A stretch of 41,172 bases of DNA from Flavobacteriales bacterium (GTDB lineage: Bacteria > Bacteroidota > Bacteroidia > Flavobacteriales_D > Crocinitomicaceae): positions 1 to 41,172 of the forward strand of contig JAKSBJ010000230.1 of assembly GCA_022361195.1 (NCBI GenBank), given 5' to 3'. The notes beneath the pieces were generated by a model. The model did no database searches, had not been told where the DNA came from, and saw only the letters and a program-made list of their open reading frames with translations. Positions 1 to 7,557 of the stretch are shown in pieces. Every line of letters begins with the position of its first letter. The first letter of the stretch is position 1. A program made the position numbers and the translations under genes.

Positions 1-69
1 CGAGAAATACTCGATAGTCCATTTGTCCCTGAAAGAGAAAAGAATACCTTTAGGAAGAAGTTGAAATAG
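1..69 (+). CDS. C-terminal tail of an unidentified plus-strand protein (partial)
   Basis: Frame 1 is open from the window edge and encodes 22 residues ending FRKKLK before TAG at 67-69. The lysine/arginine-rich end looks like a natural C-terminus, and the next gene converges on it 33 bases later. Too little is visible to name a family, and an open stretch this short could be chance. Confidence 0.35.
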   Translation, partial: REILDSPFVPEREKNTFRKKLK

Positions 70-102
70 CTGGTTCACTAACAAACCTCATGAACTAAAA
101 AC

Positions 103-2103
103 CTAGTACTCCAACAAATTCAAGAGTTTTTCTTTAAATCGATCTTTAGGGAAGAAATTCTGCTCTAAGGCAGCATCAAATGGCACAGGAGTATCCAATG
201 AACCTTCACGCATAATTGGTGCATCAAGGTATTCAAAACAGTTCTCAGCAATTAAAGCTGAAAGTTCTCCACCAATTCCGCCTGTTTGACAATCTTCATG
301 CAAAAGGAATACTCTTCCCGTTTTTTGAACAGATTCGTAAACGGTTTCGGTATCTAATGGAAGCAATGTTCGCAAGTCAACAATTTCAACATCCAAACCT
401 TCAGCTTCAACAATTTCTCTTGCCCAATGAACACCTAAACCATAAGTCACAACTGTAGCCGAATTACCTTCTTTAACTACCGATGCCTTTCCAATTTCTA
501 AAGTGTAATAATCATCTGGCACTTCTTCTTTGATGGAGCGGTATAGCATTTTGTGCTCAAAGAATACAACCGGATTTGGATCTTCGATGGCGGCGGCTAA
601 CAAACCTTTTGCCTCATAAGGTGAAGATGGGTAAACCACCTTTAAACCAGGAGTATGTGTAAACCAAGCTTCATTAGATTGCGAATGGAACGGTCCTGCT
701 GCAGCTCCTCCTCCAGTAGGCATACGTACTACCACATCAGCATTTTCACCCCAACGGTAATGTAGTTTGGCCAGGTTATTTACAATTTGATTAAAACCTA
801 CTGTCACAAAATCGGCAAACTGCATTTCCATAATGGCTTTTTGACCATTAATAGACAAACCTAATGCAGCCCCAACAATGGCAGACTCACAAATGGGTGT
901 ATTTCGGATTCTATCTTTTCCAAACTCTTCAACAAATCCTTCAGTAATCTTAAATACACCACCATATTCGGCAATGTCTTGCCCCATAATAATAAGGTCA
1001 TCGTACTTTCGCATGGATAACCTTAAGCTATCCGAAATAGCATCAATGAATCGTTTTTCAGAAGCAGCATTTGTTTCCGGTTCAGTAATTTGAAAGTCAA
1101 AAGGAGCATAAATATCTCCTAATTCTCTTTCAGTACTTACTTCCACATTAGGTTCAGCGTAAGCAACCTCTAACTCATCATTGATTTCTTTTTTGATTTC
1201 TTTACGAATTGCCTCTATCTCATCCACCGATAAAATATCTTCATTTTTAAGATAAAGCTCATAATTCATGACTGGATCTTTAGTACTCCATTTGTCCTGA
1301 ATTCCATCTGGGTAATATTTAGTACCAGAAGCTTCTTCGTGACCTCTCATTCTAAAGGTTAAACACTCTAACAAGAAGGGACGTGGTTTTTTACGCAATG
1401 ATTCAGCAATTTGCTTTACCGAATGATATACATCTAAGATGTTGTTTCCATCAATTTGAAAAGCATCCATTCCATAACCAATTCCTTTGTCTATAAACTG
1501 TTTACAACGGAACTGTTCATTGGACGGAGTGGAAAGTCCCCACTGGTTATTTTCAACTGTAAAAATTACCGGCAAATCCCAGACAGATGCAACATTTAGA
1601 GCTTCGTGGAAATCTCCTTCACTTGCTCCTCCATCACCTGTAATGGCCAAAGCCACCTTTTTTTCACCTCTTAGCTTATGGGCAAGGGCAATTCCATTTC
1701 CAATAGCCAATTGGGGTCCTAAGTGAGAAATCATTCCTACCAAATGGTGCTCTTTTGTACCAAAGTGAAACGATCTGTCTCGTCCTTTGGTAAAACCAGT
1801 CATCTTACCTTGAAATTGAGCAAACAAACGATTCAATGGAATATTACGGCTTGTAAAAATTCCGAGATTTCGGTGCATTGGAAGGATGTATTCATCCTCA
1901 TCAAGTGCCAAAGTAACACCTACCGAGATAGCTTCCTGCCCCCAACCTGAAAACCACTTAGATATTTTTCCCTGTCGGAGTAAAATGAGCATTTTTTCTT
2001 CGATTAAACGGGGTTTAACCAAAGCTTTATAAATGTTGATTAGTTCATTATCAGAAAGATCCTTTCGATCAAAGTCGATATGTTGCTTTTCCAAAACTTC
2101 CAT
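103..2103 (-). CDS. 2-oxoacid dehydrogenase E1 component, fused alpha and beta subunits
   Basis: This 666-residue protein fuses the thiamine-diphosphate E1 alpha and beta chains of a branched-chain or pyruvate-type 2-oxoacid dehydrogenase complex, which decarboxylates a 2-oxoacid and passes the acyl group to the E2 lipoyl domain. Residues about 1-320 are E1 alpha, with the ThDP/Mg motif GDGGASEGDFHEALN followed by ENNQWGLST. Residues about 345-666 are E1 beta, with GQDIAEYGGVFK, PICESAIVGAALG and the PTGGGAAAGPFHSQS segment. Such fusions are common in Bacteroidota and are often annotated as branched-chain E1; the true substrate cannot be read from sequence. It is alone here, with no E2 or E3 beside it. 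A TAAATTTG promoter-like element lies about 30 bases upstream of the ATG. Confidence 0.93.
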   Translation of the reverse strand: MEVLEKQHIDFDRKDLSDNELINIYKALVKPRLIEEKMLILLRQGKISKWFSGWGQEAISVGVTLALDEDEYILPMHRNLGIFTSRNIPLNRLFAQFQGKMTGFTKGRDRSFHFGTKEHHLVGMISHLGPQLAIGNGIALAHKLRGEKKVALAITGDGGASEGDFHEALNVASVWDLPVIFTVENNQWGLSTPSNEQFRCKQFIDKGIGYGMDAFQIDGNNILDVYHSVKQIAESLRKKPRPFLLECLTFRMRGHEEASGTKYYPDGIQDKWSTKDPVMNYELYLKNEDILSVDEIEAIRKEIKKEINDELEVAYAEPNVEVSTERELGDIYAPFDFQITEPETNAASEKRFIDAISDSLRLSMRKYDDLIIMGQDIAEYGGVFKITEGFVEEFGKDRIRNTPICESAIVGAALGLSINGQKAIMEMQFADFVTVGFNQIVNNLAKLHYRWGENADVVVRMPTGGGAAAGPFHSQSNEAWFTHTPGLKVVYPSSPYEAKGLLAAAIEDPNPVVFFEHKMLYRSIKEEVPDDYYTLEIGKASVVKEGNSATVVTYGLGVHWAREIVEAEGLDVEIVDLRTLLPLDTETVYESVQKTGRVFLLHEDCQTGGIGGELSALIAENCFEYLDAPIMREGSLDTPVPFDAALEQNFFPKDRFKEKLLNLLEY

Positions 2104-2132
2104 TCCTTGTTGAATTGTTTGCTGGTTTCGTT

Positions 2133-2140
2133 CAAATTTA
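2133..2140 (-). promoter_or_regulatory. Bacteroidota-type -7 element for the E1 dehydrogenase
   Basis: The minus strand reads TAAATTTG, an exact match to the TAnnTTTG consensus. It predicts a transcript start about 25 bases before the ATG at 2103. No clear -33 TTTG is present, so this is a motif-only call. Confidence 0.4.
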
Positions 2141-2231
2141 AAAGTTTATACGGGAGAAGTGTTAAGAATTTATTGGAAGTTTTTAACGGTATCGAGGATT
2201 CCTGTTTGCTTTTATGCTAACAATCATTGAT

Positions 2232-2411
2232 TTACCTTCTTTTTTGACTTCTTGATTCTTTTAGACGTTTTCCAAATTGGTCATTCACTTCTAATCCATC
2301 CAACTTTTGCAATTGTTTAATCACCTTATTTGCCAGACTATATTTGGCAAAAGGATTGAATAACTTTTTGTCTCCCACATCATCAATCAGCCATAGATCA
2401 TATGTATTCAT
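2232..2411 (-). CDS. Small hypothetical protein (59 aa)
   Basis: A soluble basic protein starting MNTYDLWLIDDVGDKK and ending in an arginine/lysine-rich tail (KESRSQKRR). A longer reading frame extends 14 codons upstream, but the ATG at 2411 overlaps the stop of the preceding gene as ATGA, a standard translational-coupling arrangement, so this start is chosen. It is the last gene of a three-gene minus-strand unit (2232-4557). I do not recognise a family. Confidence 0.6.
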   Translation of the reverse strand: MNTYDLWLIDDVGDKKLFNPFAKYSLANKVIKQLQKLDGLEVNDQFGKRLKESRSQKRR

Positions 2412-2764
2412 TCTGCGGTCCTCTCTTCCCATAAATATTGGTCTAAAAAACATCCCATTTGAAAAGCGGCCGTATTGCCACCAGAGTTGACATTAAATAT
2501 TAAATCTGCCTGAACGATGTTTTTAAGGCTTACCCAACTCCCACTTTTATAAACCAGAAAATCCGAACACTTTCTCATTTGTAGATTTTCTATATCAACC
2601 TCAATGACTGTTTTAGCAGCCATTAACCCAATTCCAATAACCAAGCCCACTAAAATGAATATGGGAGATACAATTGCCAAAATTCCGCCAATTATAATCG
2701 CTACAACACCATGAATTAAATATTCATAGGTTGAACCTTCACTAATGCGGATAACTTTGCTCAT
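2408..2764 (-). CDS. Small inner-membrane protein (118 aa)
   Basis: Residues about 15-50 are a long glycine/isoleucine-rich hydrophobic stretch forming one hairpin or two transmembrane helices. A soluble C-terminal half of about 65 residues follows, with the look of a short beta domain (DIENLQMRKCSDF...WVSLKNIVQADL). Its ATG overlaps the stop of the upstream EreA-like gene by one base (TAATG) and its own stop overlaps the next ATG, so all three are probably translated together. The family is not recognised; the helix-then-beta layout resembles small PH-like membrane proteins, but that is only an impression. Confidence 0.75.
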   Translation of the reverse strand: MSKVIRISEGSTYEYLIHGVVAIIIGGILAIVSPIFILVGLVIGIGLMAAKTVIEVDIENLQMRKCSDFLVYKSGSWVSLKNIVQADLIFNVNSGGNTAAFQMGCFLDQYLWEERTAE

Positions 2765-4557
2765 TACCCCCTCACTTTTAGGTGTAAACTCGCTCCCACC
2801 ATCACATAAGGTGCAGAAAAGGAAGTTTTTCGGTAGTTTTTTAATTTTTCATCTAATCTCCAATATTTACCAGAAAGGTCAAAAGCATAACCACCTCTAA
2901 CATTTAAACTAATTAATGGAAGTGTTAGGCGCAATTCGAGATTTGGATCAATAATAAAGACATCATTGGTATAAACAACCTTGTTTTGGGTTCCTCCCGA
3001 TTGAAAAAGGTTCGGAACGGTGTTATCTGATTCCTCTATCAGTTTAAACTTCCCGTAGCCATAATTTAAACCAATTCCTCCAGCAAAAAACTCATTTCCA
3101 AAAGGAGCATAACCTCCAACCGTAAAATTATACCCTCTTAAACGAAAACGATCTCCATTAGATATTTCAGGAAAATAGGTAAAAGAATAACGTGCACCTC
3201 CTGATCCAAACTGGAAATAGTCAAAGGCGAAAGTATGTCCAACCAATCTTCGATCAAACAAACCATTGCCGGCATCTCCCAGTTCAAAATTCAGGGCACT
3301 TAGTTTATTGAAAAAATGATATCCGTAATAATATCCCAAATGTCCTTCCTCTAAAGTTTCATTCCAACTTACTCCCCAATCTTCCTGGCTATCCATATCG
3401 GCATTAGAAACAATAATATATGGCAGTTGATTATAGAACCCCACAATAGCGTGATCTCCATTTTTCCACCCCATATCAATAATAAAGGACTCCCCTTCCT
3501 CTCCAAACTTCTCATCCAACTGTAAATCATTAATTACTCGGCCATCAAACTGCTTGCTCTTAGCATAAAAAATTGGAATAACTAATACCTGATTTTGCAG
3601 AGAAGAATCAATTTCATTGATGCGATTAGCAATAGAATTCATATAATAATCATAACATCTTCCGGCATCCTGATCTTTATGAATATGACATCGACCAAAT
3701 TGACCATAGTACTTTTCATCACTGTTTGGGTCATAAATTCGGGCAAATTCATCTGCCATGAAACGTTCTCTGATAATTGGAGACTTAATATCTCCTTTTT
3801 TTTCTGCATTGTACCATTGTTCCCCAAGCTCTAAACTCTCAATGATCGAATAAAAAATGGTGCTATCATCCCCCAATTCAGTCTTAATACTCACCTCATA
3901 CTGATAAGCTGTTGCGATTAAAGATAAAAGCGACTCTCTGGCGTTCACCTCTCCAAACTGGAAGTTCCCTCCCCGATTATTCTCATCATAAAAAACAGAT
4001 GCAGGACTATCGGCATAATCAGAAGTGGCAATCGCTTGAATTTGTTCAAAAATTACTCCTCCCTCAATCGTTCGGTCCCTCTCATCGGCCAAGTCATTTA
4101 AAGCATAGATGGAGAAATAAGGAAATCTTTCCAAATCAATTCCGTGAATATTAACCCTGTCCTGATTTACCAATGAATCGTTATATTCTTCTAACCCCAA
4201 TACCAGCTTGTAAAAAGGATCGTAAAACATATCTTTTAAATAAACCTTATGCGAACCTCTTCCTTGAAAAATGATTTCCTGAATTAAATAACCTACTGCG
4301 GGACTTTGCTCAAAGACAAAATGCTTGACATTTTGATTCTGATGCAAATATTGAAGAAACTTGAGCTGAAATTGTGTATTAAAGGTTGTATAAACATGAT
4401 TTTCACCTGTAAAATACACTTTGTATTCATTCAGTGTATCCGATAACATTTCAAACTCCGAATAACGATGATTGTCCAAATCAATGACCGAATACTTATC
4501 CTGAGCACTTAGTGGTAAAACGAAAATAAAAAACAGAAAAAGGATACTAAATCTCAT
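2764..4557 (-). CDS. Secreted EreA/ChaN-like domain protein with a beta-strand-rich C-terminal domain
   Basis: A 597-residue protein with an N-terminal signal peptide (about 1-18, ending LPLSAQ). Residues about 45-330 resemble the erythromycin-esterase/ChaN/Tiki fold: a GENH motif at 51-54, a hydrophobic strand ending in VFEQ (Glu83), and later the strand HGIDLERF. In that superfamily such Glu/His residues line a putative active site or haem site; the activity here is unknown. Residues about 410-597 are rich in alternating hydrophobic/aromatic strands (FRLRGYNFTVGGYAPFG, GGIGLNYGYGKF, APYVMVGASLHLKVRG) and look like an outer-membrane or lipid-facing beta domain. It heads a three-gene coupled unit. 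The EreA-like assignment is moderate; the C-terminal barrel is inference. Confidence 0.7.
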   Translation of the reverse strand: MRFSILFLFFIFVLPLSAQDKYSVIDLDNHRYSEFEMLSDTLNEYKVYFTGENHVYTTFNTQFQLKFLQYLHQNQNVKHFVFEQSPAVGYLIQEIIFQGRGSHKVYLKDMFYDPFYKLVLGLEEYNDSLVNQDRVNIHGIDLERFPYFSIYALNDLADERDRTIEGGVIFEQIQAIATSDYADSPASVFYDENNRGGNFQFGEVNARESLLSLIATAYQYEVSIKTELGDDSTIFYSIIESLELGEQWYNAEKKGDIKSPIIRERFMADEFARIYDPNSDEKYYGQFGRCHIHKDQDAGRCYDYYMNSIANRINEIDSSLQNQVLVIPIFYAKSKQFDGRVINDLQLDEKFGEEGESFIIDMGWKNGDHAIVGFYNQLPYIIVSNADMDSQEDWGVSWNETLEEGHLGYYYGYHFFNKLSALNFELGDAGNGLFDRRLVGHTFAFDYFQFGSGGARYSFTYFPEISNGDRFRLRGYNFTVGGYAPFGNEFFAGGIGLNYGYGKFKLIEESDNTVPNLFQSGGTQNKVVYTNDVFIIDPNLELRLTLPLISLNVRGGYAFDLSGKYWRLDEKLKNYRKTSFSAPYVMVGASLHLKVRG

Positions 4558-4625
4558 AGTTTATACTGGTGTAAGTTTTCTTTAACTAATACTTTATTCT
4601 ATAGGGATTTTGGATGGATAAGTTA

Positions 4626-5078
4626 CTACAAATCCAGAATATCTTCTCCGGGTAATTTCTCAGAAATGGAAGGTTTACGTAATTGCCTGTGCAAATAAAC
4701 AGTTGCCAACAACCTTAAACACTCTAAAAAGAGAAAGAGATAAACCAAATTGGTATATACAGCTCCTACTCCCAATTGGCTTGAATCTATTTCCAAGACA
4801 AACGAAAAGGAAAAGAAACCGGTGATTAGCCGTATAGGAAAATGGATATAATAAAAGTAAACTGCTATTTTTTTCTGCTGAACAAACAAGTATCCTGAAA
4901 GTGGCAATGAAAAAATAAAAAGAATCACCATTAAATAAAAAGGTCTTTCTACCATCAACATAAAACTGGGTGGAAAAAACCAATTAAAGTTTAAGATAAA
5001 GGTCGCAGCATCTAAGGCAGCAAACACATAAAACAGGGCTGCAATTTGACGTTTTGATATGATTCTTTTTTGGGGCAA
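4626..5078 (-). CDS. Small multi-pass membrane protein (about 150 aa)
   Basis: Four hydrophobic segments are visible (about residues 11-35, 42-64, 70-95 and 103-127), with a charged C-terminal tail (RKPSISEKLPGEDILDL). No family is recognised. The longest frame starts at a TTG at 5078, but that codon lies inside a perfect TAAGTTTG promoter-like element (5076-5083). If that element is real, translation must start further in, where no ATG, GTG or TTG precedes Val18. The start is therefore uncertain. Confidence 0.65.
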   Translation of the reverse strand: MPQKRIISKRQIAALFYVFAALDAATFILNFNWFFPPSFMLMVERPFYLMVILFIFSLPLSGYLFVQQKKIAVYFYYIHFPIRLITGFFSFSFVLEIDSSQLGVGAVYTNLVYLFLFLECLRLLATVYLHRQLRKPSISEKLPGEDILDL

Positions 5079-5083
5079 ACTTA
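5076..5083 (-). promoter_or_regulatory. Promoter-like TAAGTTTG at the start of the membrane-protein gene
   Basis: An exact TAnnTTTG match on the minus strand overlaps the TTG start codon candidate at 5078. Either it is a chance match or the annotated start is wrong. Confidence 0.25.
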
Positions 5084-5093
5084 ACTTTTAGAT

Positions 5094-5131
5094 AAAAAAA
5101 CTGCCCACCTCCTAAGAGCAGAGGTGGACAG
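5094..5131 (-). terminator. Rho-independent terminator of the PspA unit
   Basis: On the minus strand an 11-bp stem, CTGTCCACCTC with GAGGTGGGCAG (one G-U pair), closes a 9-base loop and is followed directly by seven T residues. It lies 20 bases after the PspA stop codon and separates that unit from the membrane protein downstream. Confidence 0.9.
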
Positions 5132-5150
5132 CTTTGTAAATTTATTTTTA

Positions 5151-5882
5151 TTAAACGCCTTCGGTGGTAGAATCTGTTCCGATTCCCATTTTAGCCTTTA
5201 GAGCGGCTAAACTGTCCGAAGCTTTTACTTCAGCCGAACCAGAGTCAATTGCAGCATCAATTTCATCATCAATAGACGTATTTTCGCTCGCAATTTCACC
5301 ATAAGATTCTGCCAAAGCTTCATCTTGTGCAACTTTTTCTTTCATTCGTTCAAGCATTGCAACTGTCGATGATGAATCAACACCAGCCAATTGCTCGTTG
5401 ATTTTTTTAGTTGCTTTAGAAACCTTAGCTCTTGCTCTCAACGTTTTTAACTCAACCTCAAATTTCTTGATGTTAGACTTAAGCTTTTTGATGTTAACAT
5501 CCAGTTTAGCAACATTTCCTTCAAACTTCTCCTGATCTGCTCTTGATTGCGCAGCTAATTGTACGTTTGAATCTTTTTGTACCAGACACTCACTTGCCAA
5601 ACGATCAGCTTCTTCTATTGAAATTTCACCTTTTTCGGCTCGTTTCAACAATAGTACAGCTTTCTTTTCGTAATCATTTGCACGTTGTGTATAGGTATTG
5701 GCATCGTTTTTTGAACGAATCGCCAAAGCTTTTACCTCTGCCATTGCTTGTAAAGCAGCAGACAAGTCTTTTTTGAGATCACGGATTCCTTGTTCCGTCA
5801 TTTTAATAGGATCTTCCAACTTATCGACCAGGTTATTGGCTTCGGCTTCACCTATTTTAAAGAGTCTTCTAAATATGTTCAT
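5151..5882 (-). CDS. pspA: PspA/IM30 family membrane-stress protein
   Basis: This 243-residue protein matches the PspA/Vipp1 (ESCRT-III-like) family. It opens with MNIFRRLFKIGEAEANNLVDKLEDP, a typical N-terminal amphipathic helix and start of the coiled coil, and continues with long charged helices to about residue 200. The C-terminal 40 residues are acidic and alanine/serine-rich, ending with the short helix SLAALKAKMGI. The family binds and remodels stressed membranes from the cytoplasmic face. It lies 26 bases downstream of a YbjN/Tir-like gene, a pairing I recall as recurrent in Bacteroidota, and its transcript ends at the terminator at 5094-5131. There is no PspF or PspBC nearby, so control differs from the enterobacterial system. 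Confidence 0.88.
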   Translation of the reverse strand: MNIFRRLFKIGEAEANNLVDKLEDPIKMTEQGIRDLKKDLSAALQAMAEVKALAIRSKNDANTYTQRANDYEKKAVLLLKRAEKGEISIEEADRLASECLVQKDSNVQLAAQSRADQEKFEGNVAKLDVNIKKLKSNIKKFEVELKTLRARAKVSKATKKINEQLAGVDSSSTVAMLERMKEKVAQDEALAESYGEIASENTSIDDEIDAAIDSGSAEVKASDSLAALKAKMGIGTDSTTEGV

Positions 5883-5908
5883 TTCAATATTCTTTTTTTG
5901 GTTAACAA

Positions 5909-6301
5909 TTAGTTTTTGGAGAATCCGATAATTTCATCGGTATATTCACTCAAAAGCAAGCTTAAAGAAGTCAATGTTCCTTCCAGCTCCTCCAAATCAA
6001 GGGTTTCTACTTGCAAAGTATCTCTGAAAATTACTCGCCTTCCTTCATCATCTAAAACAAATGCACCATGCACAATGTCTCTGTTTTTGATTAACAATTG
6101 TTTCGAGATTTCTCCTGCATTGTTATTTATGTCAAAAATGTATTGTTCGATAATGATAATTGGGTCTGCTATTCCAATCATTAAATTAGCAATCCCGTCC
6201 TCTTCAGACTCCACAATGAACACCTCATTTTCTCTATCTTCTTTTACGATAGAATACTCTAATTCTGAGAGGTAGTCCTTAACTTTATCAAAGTGACTCA
6301 T
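5909..6301 (-). CDS. YbjN / type III chaperone Tir-like domain protein
   Basis: A 130-residue acidic alpha/beta protein starting MSHFDKVKDYLSELEYSIVKED. The pattern of an N-terminal helix, strands (VFIVESEEDGIANLMIGIADPIIIIEQYIF) and a C-terminal helix with SLSLLLSEYTDEIIGF fits the YbjN/class I type III secretion chaperone-like fold, often labelled molecular chaperone Tir in Bacteroidota. A frame extension to 6331 exists, but a TATATTTG promoter element at 6333-6340 predicts a transcript start near 6328, so the ATG at 6301 is preferred. It precedes pspA by 26 bases and probably acts with it; the exact role is unknown. Confidence 0.75.
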   Translation of the reverse strand: MSHFDKVKDYLSELEYSIVKEDRENEVFIVESEEDGIANLMIGIADPIIIIEQYIFDINNNAGEISKQLLIKNRDIVHGAFVLDDEGRRVIFRDTLQVETLDLEELEGTLTSLSLLLSEYTDEIIGFSKN

Positions 6302-6332
6302 AAGTTTTTTCTGTTTAGTTTTTGTTTTCAAT

Positions 6333-6340
6333 CAAATATA
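6333..6340 (-). promoter_or_regulatory. -7 element of the YbjN-pspA operon
   Basis: The minus strand reads TATATTTG, an exact TAnnTTTG match about 32 bases before the ATG at 6301. It sits in a 272-base AT-rich divergent region between this operon and the XRE regulator gene, so the regulator may act on both sides. Confidence 0.5.
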
Positions 6341-6573
6341 AAAATTTATCCGGTTCATTTAAGTTACGAGAAGGAAATTGTCAGGAGGGAAAAAGGATAG
6401 CATAAAAGGACCATTTATCCAATTGACAGGTCTTTCTGTTTTGTTTCATTCGTTTTGGTTAATTTGAATTTTTTGGAATGTTTTTTTTCTCTTATTTTTA
6501 CTAATTGAAATTTCATTCATTTCTAATATACTATTTATTTTAGTAATTTGCAAACTGAATTAGATTTTATTTT

Positions 6574-6912
6574 ATGGAAAAGTCAATTCTTGCCAAAAAC
6601 ATCAAAAAATTAAGGCACTTCAAAAACCTTAACCAAACTGATTTTGCAGAGCTTTTTGGAATAAATCGCTCCAATATTGGGTCGTACGAAGAGTCGCGTG
6701 CAGAACCTAAATTGGAGGTACTCATTAAAATAGCTTCTTATTTTAAGCTTACGTTAGATCAGCTAGTAAGAAAAGAGCTCACCGTAAATGAAATTGCTGG
6801 TTTTAAGCTTCCAAGTGAAGAAAAAGGAGAAATTAAAAAGCTTAACGAAAAGATGGATGAGCTCAATAAAATGATCCTTGACATCCAAAAAAAGGTTGCT
6901 GTAAAAAAATAA
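6574..6912 (+). CDS. XRE-family HTH transcriptional regulator with coiled-coil tail
   Basis: Residues about 8-62 form a Cro/C1-type helix-turn-helix (NIKKLRHFKNLNQTDFAELF, then INRSNIGSYEESRAEPKLEVL). Residues about 80-108 are a charged heptad-like helix (GEIKKLNEKMDELNKMILDI), probably for dimerisation. At 112 residues there is no ligand-binding domain. It is transcribed divergently from the YbjN-pspA operon, which makes that operon a possible target; this is inference only. Small regulators of this form are common in Bacteroidota chromosomes and need not be phage-derived. Confidence 0.9.
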   Translation: MEKSILAKNIKKLRHFKNLNQTDFAELFGINRSNIGSYEESRAEPKLEVLIKIASYFKLTLDQLVRKELTVNEIAGFKLPSEEKGEIKKLNEKMDELNKMILDIQKKVAVKK

Positions 6913-6973
6913 GACCTTCTGTAACTCTTGTTTCATAGCGGACAGAATTCTCTTTCTATCTTTGAACTGAAAT

Positions 6974-7546
6974 TTGAAGATTTTGGACATTTCTCGAAAA
7001 AAAATATGGAAGTGGATCAATAATGGTTTATTGGTTGCTGTAGCTTTAGTGTTAATTGTTCCCAGTTGGAGAGTTAGTTTTCAAGGATGGTTCGCTCATT
7101 GGTTTTTATCCGATGCTCATTTTGCGGAGAGCAATGAAATAGTGCAAATAGATCCTGAAGTAAAAAACTGGCCACTCTTTAATATGGATAGTCAGCTGAC
7201 CGTTTTTGAAGAGTTTGAAGGAAAACCTGTACTACTTTCGTTTTGGGCAACCTGGTGCGGACCTTGCAGAGCAGAATTGCGAGAACTTGAGCAACTAAAG
7301 GAGTCTATGGGATCAGAAATTTATGTTGCAGCGGTGAGTACAGAGACTATTGAGGTGATTCAAGATTCAGGTTTAGATAATGATTATGACTTTTTATATT
7401 TCGCAGATGGAGTCCCTTCCCAGTTCGATGTACAGGCCTATCCAACCCTGTTTCTTTTAGATTCTGAACTAAATATTGTGCACAAAAGCACAGGAGCTGC
7501 CAACCTTAATACGGAAGAAAACATTAATTTTCTGCGAAATATTTAG
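6974..7546 (+). CDS. TlpA-like membrane-anchored thioredoxin
   Basis: A 190-residue protein with one N-terminal membrane anchor (about residues 15-33, WINNGLLVAVALVLIVPSW) and a periplasmic thioredoxin fold. The active site is WCGPC at residues 94-98 (Cys95, Cys98), and the cis-proline region is AYPTLFLLD. This fits a TlpA/ResA-type thiol-disulfide oxidoreductase acting on extracytoplasmic substrates; the partner is unknown. The start is GTG or ATG-like at the frame opening: the codon at 6974 is TTGAAGATT-type context read as MKILDI. The gene ends 11 bases before the exonuclease gene, so the two may be cotranscribed. Confidence 0.85.
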   Translation: MKILDISRKKIWKWINNGLLVAVALVLIVPSWRVSFQGWFAHWFLSDAHFAESNEIVQIDPEVKNWPLFNMDSQLTVFEEFEGKPVLLSFWATWCGPCRAELRELEQLKESMGSEIYVAAVSTETIEVIQDSGLDNDYDFLYFADGVPSQFDVQAYPTLFLLDSELNIVHKSTGAANLNTEENINFLRNI

Positions 7547-7557
7547 TTTCGCCCTGT

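Noticed and set aside
5916..6275. A 119-residue plus-strand frame opposite the YbjN-like gene
   Set aside because: Low-complexity serine-rich shadow of the acidic coding strand; no start context or motif.
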